Shown: positions 6,925 to 8,563 of the stretch, one piece after another
How the letters are laid out: each line of letters begins with the position of its first letter
Numbering within the stretch: position 1 is the stretch's first letter
From: Phycisphaerae bacterium
GTDB taxonomy: Bacteria; Planctomycetota; Phycisphaerae; Sedimentisphaerales; SG8-4
Direction of reading: 5' to 3'
Length of the DNA: 8,563 nt
Assembly (NCBI GenBank): GCA_030613765.1
Contig: JAUWLI010000110.1
Span: forward strand, 1-8,563
Notes under the pieces: model-generated
The model's database searches: none
Told to the model about the DNA's origin: nothing
What the model saw: the letters and a program-made list of their open reading frames with translations, nothing else
Program-made: the position numbers and the translations under genes

Positions 6925-7344
6925 ATGAAAGCCACTATTTATTGTTTTTCATTATTCTTAATTGCTGTTATTTCGGGATGCGCAAACGTCACAGTCACGC
7001 ACAAACTAACTGAAAATTTGATGAACCAAAAGATATACGTTATACACTTCTCGCCTGACAAACGTCATCTCGAAAGAATAATATCCGACCAACTAAACTC
7101 AAGAAGATATACTGCTACTTATGGTGAGGAGCAGGACATTACCGAAGATGTTGATATTATAGTGTACTACACTGACCATTGGATGTGGGATATTTTCAAC
7201 TACATGCTGGACATAACGATAGAGTTTAGAGATGTAAAAACAAAAGCTCTTATCGCCTCTGGAAAATCCTATAGACCTTCCCTTCAAAGAAGTTCTCCCG
7301 AAAACATGATAAAAGAAACCTTAGATAAGATACTTACTAAGTAA
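6925..7344 (+). CDS. Small predicted lipoprotein (139 aa)
   Basis: The N-terminus is a lipoprotein signal: K2, hydrophobic core 5-15, and lipobox I-S-G-C with the acylated cysteine at 19. AGGAG (6914-6918) lies 6 bases before ATG. The mature part of about 120 residues starts with V-T-V-T-H-K-L and has strands and helices of an alpha/beta fold, including K-I-Y-V-I-H-F, D-V-D-I-I-V-Y-Y-T-D (49 residues before the end), W-M-W-D-I-F-N-Y-M-L, I-E-F-R-D-V-K-T-K-A-L-I-A-S-G-K-S-Y and a closing helix. The pattern 'voluminous aromatic WxWD, then R-D-x-x-T-x-x-L-I-A-x-G' resembles conserved uncharacterised bacterial lipoproteins I have seen (DUF4136-like), but I cannot name the family firmly. It would sit on the inner or outer membrane facing the periplasm. 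Function unknown. A tail relic follows its stop codon in the same frame. Confidence 0.8.
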   Translation: MKATIYCFSLFLIAVISGCANVTVTHKLTENLMNQKIYVIHFSPDKRHLERIISDQLNSRRYTATYGEEQDITEDVDIIVYYTDHWMWDIFNYMLDITIEFRDVKTKALIASGKSYRPSLQRSSPENMIKETLDKILTK

Positions 7345-7404
7345 ATAACTACGCTCTTCCTACTCGGCTTCGGTGCGGTGATGGTGAGAAGGAAACGCCA
7401 TTAA
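7345..7404 (+). pseudogene. Orphan PEP-CTERM-like C-terminal tail, copy 2
   Basis: Immediately after the lipoprotein stop (TAA 7342-7344) and in its frame, the sequence reads ITTLFLLGFGAVMVRRKRH-stop (TAA 7402-7404). This is the T-T-L-L-L-L-G-L-G-A plus basic end of a PEP-CTERM tail, missing the P-E-P part. A lipoprotein would not need such a tail, so an ancestral fusion is unlikely; recombination that placed the tail here is a better guess. Confidence 0.6.
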
Positions 7405-7421
7405 GGCAACTCATAGTATCT

Positions 7422-7447
7422 CCCAGAGTAGCTCTCAGAGGGGTTTT
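7422..7447 (+). terminator. Weak candidate terminator after lipoprotein/tail relic
   Basis: CCC-AGAG-tag-CTCT-caga-GGGG (7422-7443) can form a short bulged stem, followed by only four T (7444-7447). Position between the relic and the next promoter is suitable, but the fold is marginal. Confidence 0.25.
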
Positions 7448-7545
7448 ACGCTCGTAGAATGGACGATCTCGTGTCGAAGGGTATCAGACAGCTTTATTTC
7501 AAGAATAGGCCTGAAAGTTTGCTTCAAATGCTTTCTCTTTTCCCC

Positions 7546-7574
7546 TTGATTAGCCGCACTAAAATATATACAAT
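7546..7574 (+). promoter_or_regulatory. Sigma70-type promoter for the cysteine-rich small protein
   Basis: TTGATT (7546-7551), 17-base spacer, TACAAT (7569-7574). The expected start near 7581 gives a leader of about 34 bases containing the AGGGG Shine-Dalgarno (7605-7609). This decides the start of the next gene at 7615 rather than the upstream in-frame ATG at 7459. Confidence 0.65.
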
Positions 7575-7614
7575 ATTACCAAATCAATTTCGAGGTACTT
7601 TTAAAGGGGAAAAA

Positions 7615-7719
7615 ATGTGTGAATCGTGTGGGTGTACACCGAGCGAAGAACCTGTCGAGGATGAAGTCTGTTCAGGCTGTGGCAAACCAAAAGCTGAATG
7701 TACCTGTGAACCAGAGTAA
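7615..7719 (+). CDS. Cysteine-rich 34-aa small protein, probable metal binding
   Basis: Unrecognised miniprotein with seven cysteines in 34 residues at positions 2, 5, 7, 19, 22, 29 and 31. They form C-x2-C-x-C at the N-terminus, C-x2-C-G-K in the middle and C-x-C near the end, separated by an acidic stretch (E-E-P-V-E-D-E). The paired spacing resembles zinc-ribbon or rubredoxin-like knuckles, so zinc or iron binding is likely, but the function is unknown. The AGGGG at 7605-7609 lies 5 bases before ATG, and a well-formed promoter ends 40 bases upstream. The same frame is open from ATG 7459, but that extension would contain the promoter and has no RBS. The high cysteine density and the regulatory context argue for a genuine gene despite its size. 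Confidence 0.7.
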   Translation: MCESCGCTPSEEPVEDEVCSGCGKPKAECTCEPE

Positions 7720-7815
7720 AAGTAATTACCTTTGAGTCTTGATGGTTTTTTCCTGTAGATGGCTTTCTCTAAGCAAGTGGAGTGAGCCTTAGAAGATTTC
7801 CTATCATCTGTTTGT

Positions 7816-7866
7816 ACCACGCTCTTACTTCTCGGCCTCGGTGCAATGCTTTTGCGAAAAAGTCGA
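7816..7866 (+). pseudogene. Orphan PEP-CTERM-like C-terminal tail, copy 3
   Basis: In frame from ACC 7816 the sequence reads TTLLLLGLGAMLLRKSR, then runs on eight codons to a stop at 7888-7890. Against copy 2 (7348 on), the first 11 codons differ almost only at third or conservative positions (ACT/ACC, TTC/TTA, CTA/CTT, GCG/GCA), the footprint of former coding selection. No P-E-P motif or signal-bearing ORF is found upstream. Confidence 0.55.
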
Positions 7867-7987
7867 TGTATGTTGGCCTCCTTGGAATAAGTATTGATTT
7901 TCTTCCTGGCTACTTTGTCCGCCTTTTCCATGATTCACAAGTCTATCTTAAAGAGTCTAAATAGGCAAGAATTTTTGCTTTTTTTCG

Positions 7988-8016
7988 TTGCTTTGTAATC
8001 TCGCAGAGCATATAAT
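7988..8016 (+). promoter_or_regulatory. Strong sigma70-type promoter for the GX3 gene
   Basis: TTGCTT (7988-7993), 17-base spacer, perfect TATAAT (8011-8016). Predicted start near 8023, about 60 bases before the GTG start, which places the whole 48-bp element 8034-8081 in the 5' leader RNA. Confidence 0.7.
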
Positions 8017-8033
8017 CATATCGCCTTTAATTT

Positions 8034-8081
8034 AGCGGGACGGAGCCCGGAGTATATATCAATTACTTTTTGAAGGGAGAA
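8034..8081 (+). promoter_or_regulatory. 48-bp leader element, copy 1 (upstream of GX3 gene)
   Basis: Matches 8362-8409 at 45 of 48 positions without gaps. It starts agcgggacggagcccggag, in which CGGG (8036-8039) can pair with CCCG (8046-8049) around ACGGAG. It continues through an A/T-rich atatatcaa section and a T run, and ends with the Shine-Dalgarno AGGGAG (8074-8079). The start codon follows within a few bases. Its place inside the leader, including the RBS, suggests translational or RNA-level control. It fits no riboswitch class I recognise. Confidence 0.7.
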
Positions 8082-8086
8082 GTGTG

Positions 8087-8302
8087 GTGATATTAAGGAG
8101 AAAACTTGTTGCTTCTGTAGATGTCCACGAAAAGGCTTATGAAAAGGGCTACATACAGGGAGCCAAAACAGGATGGCGACAGGGTCGCAAAGACGGATTC
8201 AAAGAAGGCTATGAGAAAGGGTTTCGTGAAGGTTATAAGAAGGGACGGGAAGCGGAATGGCTGCGTATGGCTGAACGCGAAAAGCTATTCGGCAGCCGAT
8301 AG
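8087..8302 (+). CDS. Short GX3-repeat protein (nine consecutive GX3 units, 71 aa)
   Basis: A small basic protein dominated by glycine at every fourth residue: G21, 25, 29, 33, 37, 41, 45, 49 and 53. Aromatic or basic and acidic residues fill the spaces (for example G-F-K-E-G-Y-E-K-G-F-R-E-G-Y-K-K-G). Nine GX3 units resemble the 'deca-GX3' motif of eukaryotic Yae1/Lto1 and the GxxxG repeats near the N-terminus of FliH, which form tightly packed helix pairs; neither full family is present. There is no signal peptide or membrane segment, so it is probably cytosolic. GTG at 8087 is 7 bases after AGGGAG; GTG at 8084 is a one-codon-longer alternative at 4 bases. It shares its leader element with the Wzz-like gene 112 bases downstream, suggesting co-regulation and perhaps a helper role in polysaccharide export. 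Function unknown. Confidence 0.72.
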   Translation: MILRRKLVASVDVHEKAYEKGYIQGAKTGWRQGRKDGFKEGYEKGFREGYKKGREAEWLRMAEREKLFGSR

Positions 8303-8361
8303 AAACTCCCAAATAGCTATCATCGGGGCTTTGAAGTGAGAAATTAAGTTGAAATAGAATG

Positions 8362-8409
8362 AGCGGGACGGAGCCCGGAGGATATATCAATCACTTTTTT
8401 AAGGGAGAA
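8362..8409 (+). promoter_or_regulatory. 48-bp leader element, copy 2 (upstream of Wzz-like gene)
   Basis: Second copy of the element at 8034-8081, differing at three positions. AGGGAG (8402-8407) is the RBS for ATG 8414. Sequence before the element (8303-8361) has no similarity to that before copy 1 and no obvious promoter. Transcription may therefore come through from 7988-8016, with each cistron carrying its own copy. Confidence 0.7.
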
Positions 8410-8413
8410 ACAT

Positions 8414-8563
8414 ATGAGAGCGAAATCAATTCTTGTGTTGGTAGTTTTCGTTCTGGTGGTCGCTCCTGCAGTCGCCGCTATCTGGACACAGGTAATTCCT
8501 GAATACCGGGCTACAGCGGAAGTGCGAGTTCGGCCTATTATACCGTATCTGGTCTTCCAGACA
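8414..8563 (+). CDS. Wzz/chain-length-determinant-like polysaccharide protein, N-terminal fragment
   Basis: Only 50 codons are inside the window; the gene runs off the right edge. Residues 5-23 form a hydrophobic transmembrane segment right after a basic start (M-R-A-K), followed by I-P-E-Y-R-A-T-A-E-V-R-V-R-P-I-I-P (28-44). That 'TM, then P-x-x-Y-x-A-x-A-x-(V/L)-x-V-x-P' layout is the start of Wzz/GumC/ExoP-type inner-membrane polysaccharide co-polymerases, which control chain length or export of surface polysaccharide. The P-I-I-P variant is one I recall from planctomycete homologues. ATG 8414 has AGGGAG 6 bases upstream. The rest of an exopolysaccharide locus would be expected to the right. 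Confidence 0.6.
   Translation, partial: MRAKSILVLVVFVLVVAPAVAAIWTQVIPEYRATAEVRVRPIIPYLVFQT

Larger units (their letters stand above)
7720..8083. other. Intergenic region (364 bp) before the GX3 gene
   Basis: Contains a PEP-CTERM-like tail relic (7816-7866), a strong promoter (7988-8016) and the first copy of the 48-bp leader element (8034-8081). Short frames here (60 codons plus from 7782, 115 codons minus to 7931) lack an RBS and resemble nothing; I do not count them. Confidence 0.6.

Noticed and set aside
7459..7614. N-terminal extension of the cysteine-rich protein
   Set aside because: No RBS at 7459, and the extension would contain the promoter at 7546-7574; the ATG at 7615 has a good RBS.
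7345..7866. Integron-type attC sites between the small genes
   Set aside because: Considered because relics alternate with single genes, but no paired GTTRRRY/RYYYAAC core sites or integrase were seen.
7584..7931. 115-codon minus-strand frame
   Set aside because: Antisense to the cysteine-rich gene and tail relic, low-complexity basic composition, no recognisable RBS.
8034..8409. Known riboswitch or CRISPR repeat
   Set aside because: Only two copies, each next to a start codon with RBS inside, and no motif of c-di-GMP, SAM, cobalamin or other classes that I recognise.

Overview
The window looks like a piece of a Planctomycetota chromosome, most likely Phycisphaerae or Sedimentisphaerales. 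This is inferred from recalled family resemblance, not from a search. The clues are a two-module GLUG-repeat secreted protein with the G-x-G-T-x-x-x-P-Y-x-I module starts typical of that group, PEP-CTERM-like tails, tandem N-K-P/A-N/K-F type pseudo-coding repeats, and intergenic repeats of the 'aaccacggatta...cacaaagg' kind.

Layout. (1) 1-1314, minus: the first 438 codons of dnaK, running off the left edge. (2) 1315-2494: about 1.2 kb with no credible gene. It holds an orphan plus-strand terminator, a degenerate ~100-bp tandem repeat, dispersed-repeat sequence, a fold-rich stretch and an evenly spaced row of four hairpins. (3) 2495-5147, minus: a secreted GLUG protein of 803 residues with a good promoter and RBS, followed one base after its stop by a possible 79-aa membrane protein. 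(4) 5172-5702: a divergent promoter region with a dispersed hairpin repeat and an orphan PEP-CTERM-like tail. (5) 5703-7719, plus: a SLOG-like Rossmann protein with four membrane segments, a small lipoprotein and a 34-aa seven-cysteine protein. The last two each have their own sigma70-type promoter. (6) 7720-8563, plus: another tail relic, a strong promoter, a 71-aa protein built of nine GX3 repeats, and the start of a Wzz/chain-length-determinant-like exopolysaccharide protein.

How the parts relate. dnaK is housekeeping; the rest looks accessory. The most unusual points are: a 48-bp leader element carried nearly unchanged (45/48) directly in front of both the GX3 gene and the Wzz-like gene; a putative SLOG-membrane signalling or immune protein flanked by a 33-bp direct repeat; and three separate PEP-CTERM-like C-terminal tails without a parent gene. 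PEP-CTERM/exosortase systems commonly accompany exopolysaccharide loci, so the relics and the Wzz-like gene fit one another. No complete PEP-CTERM protein or exosortase lies in the window.
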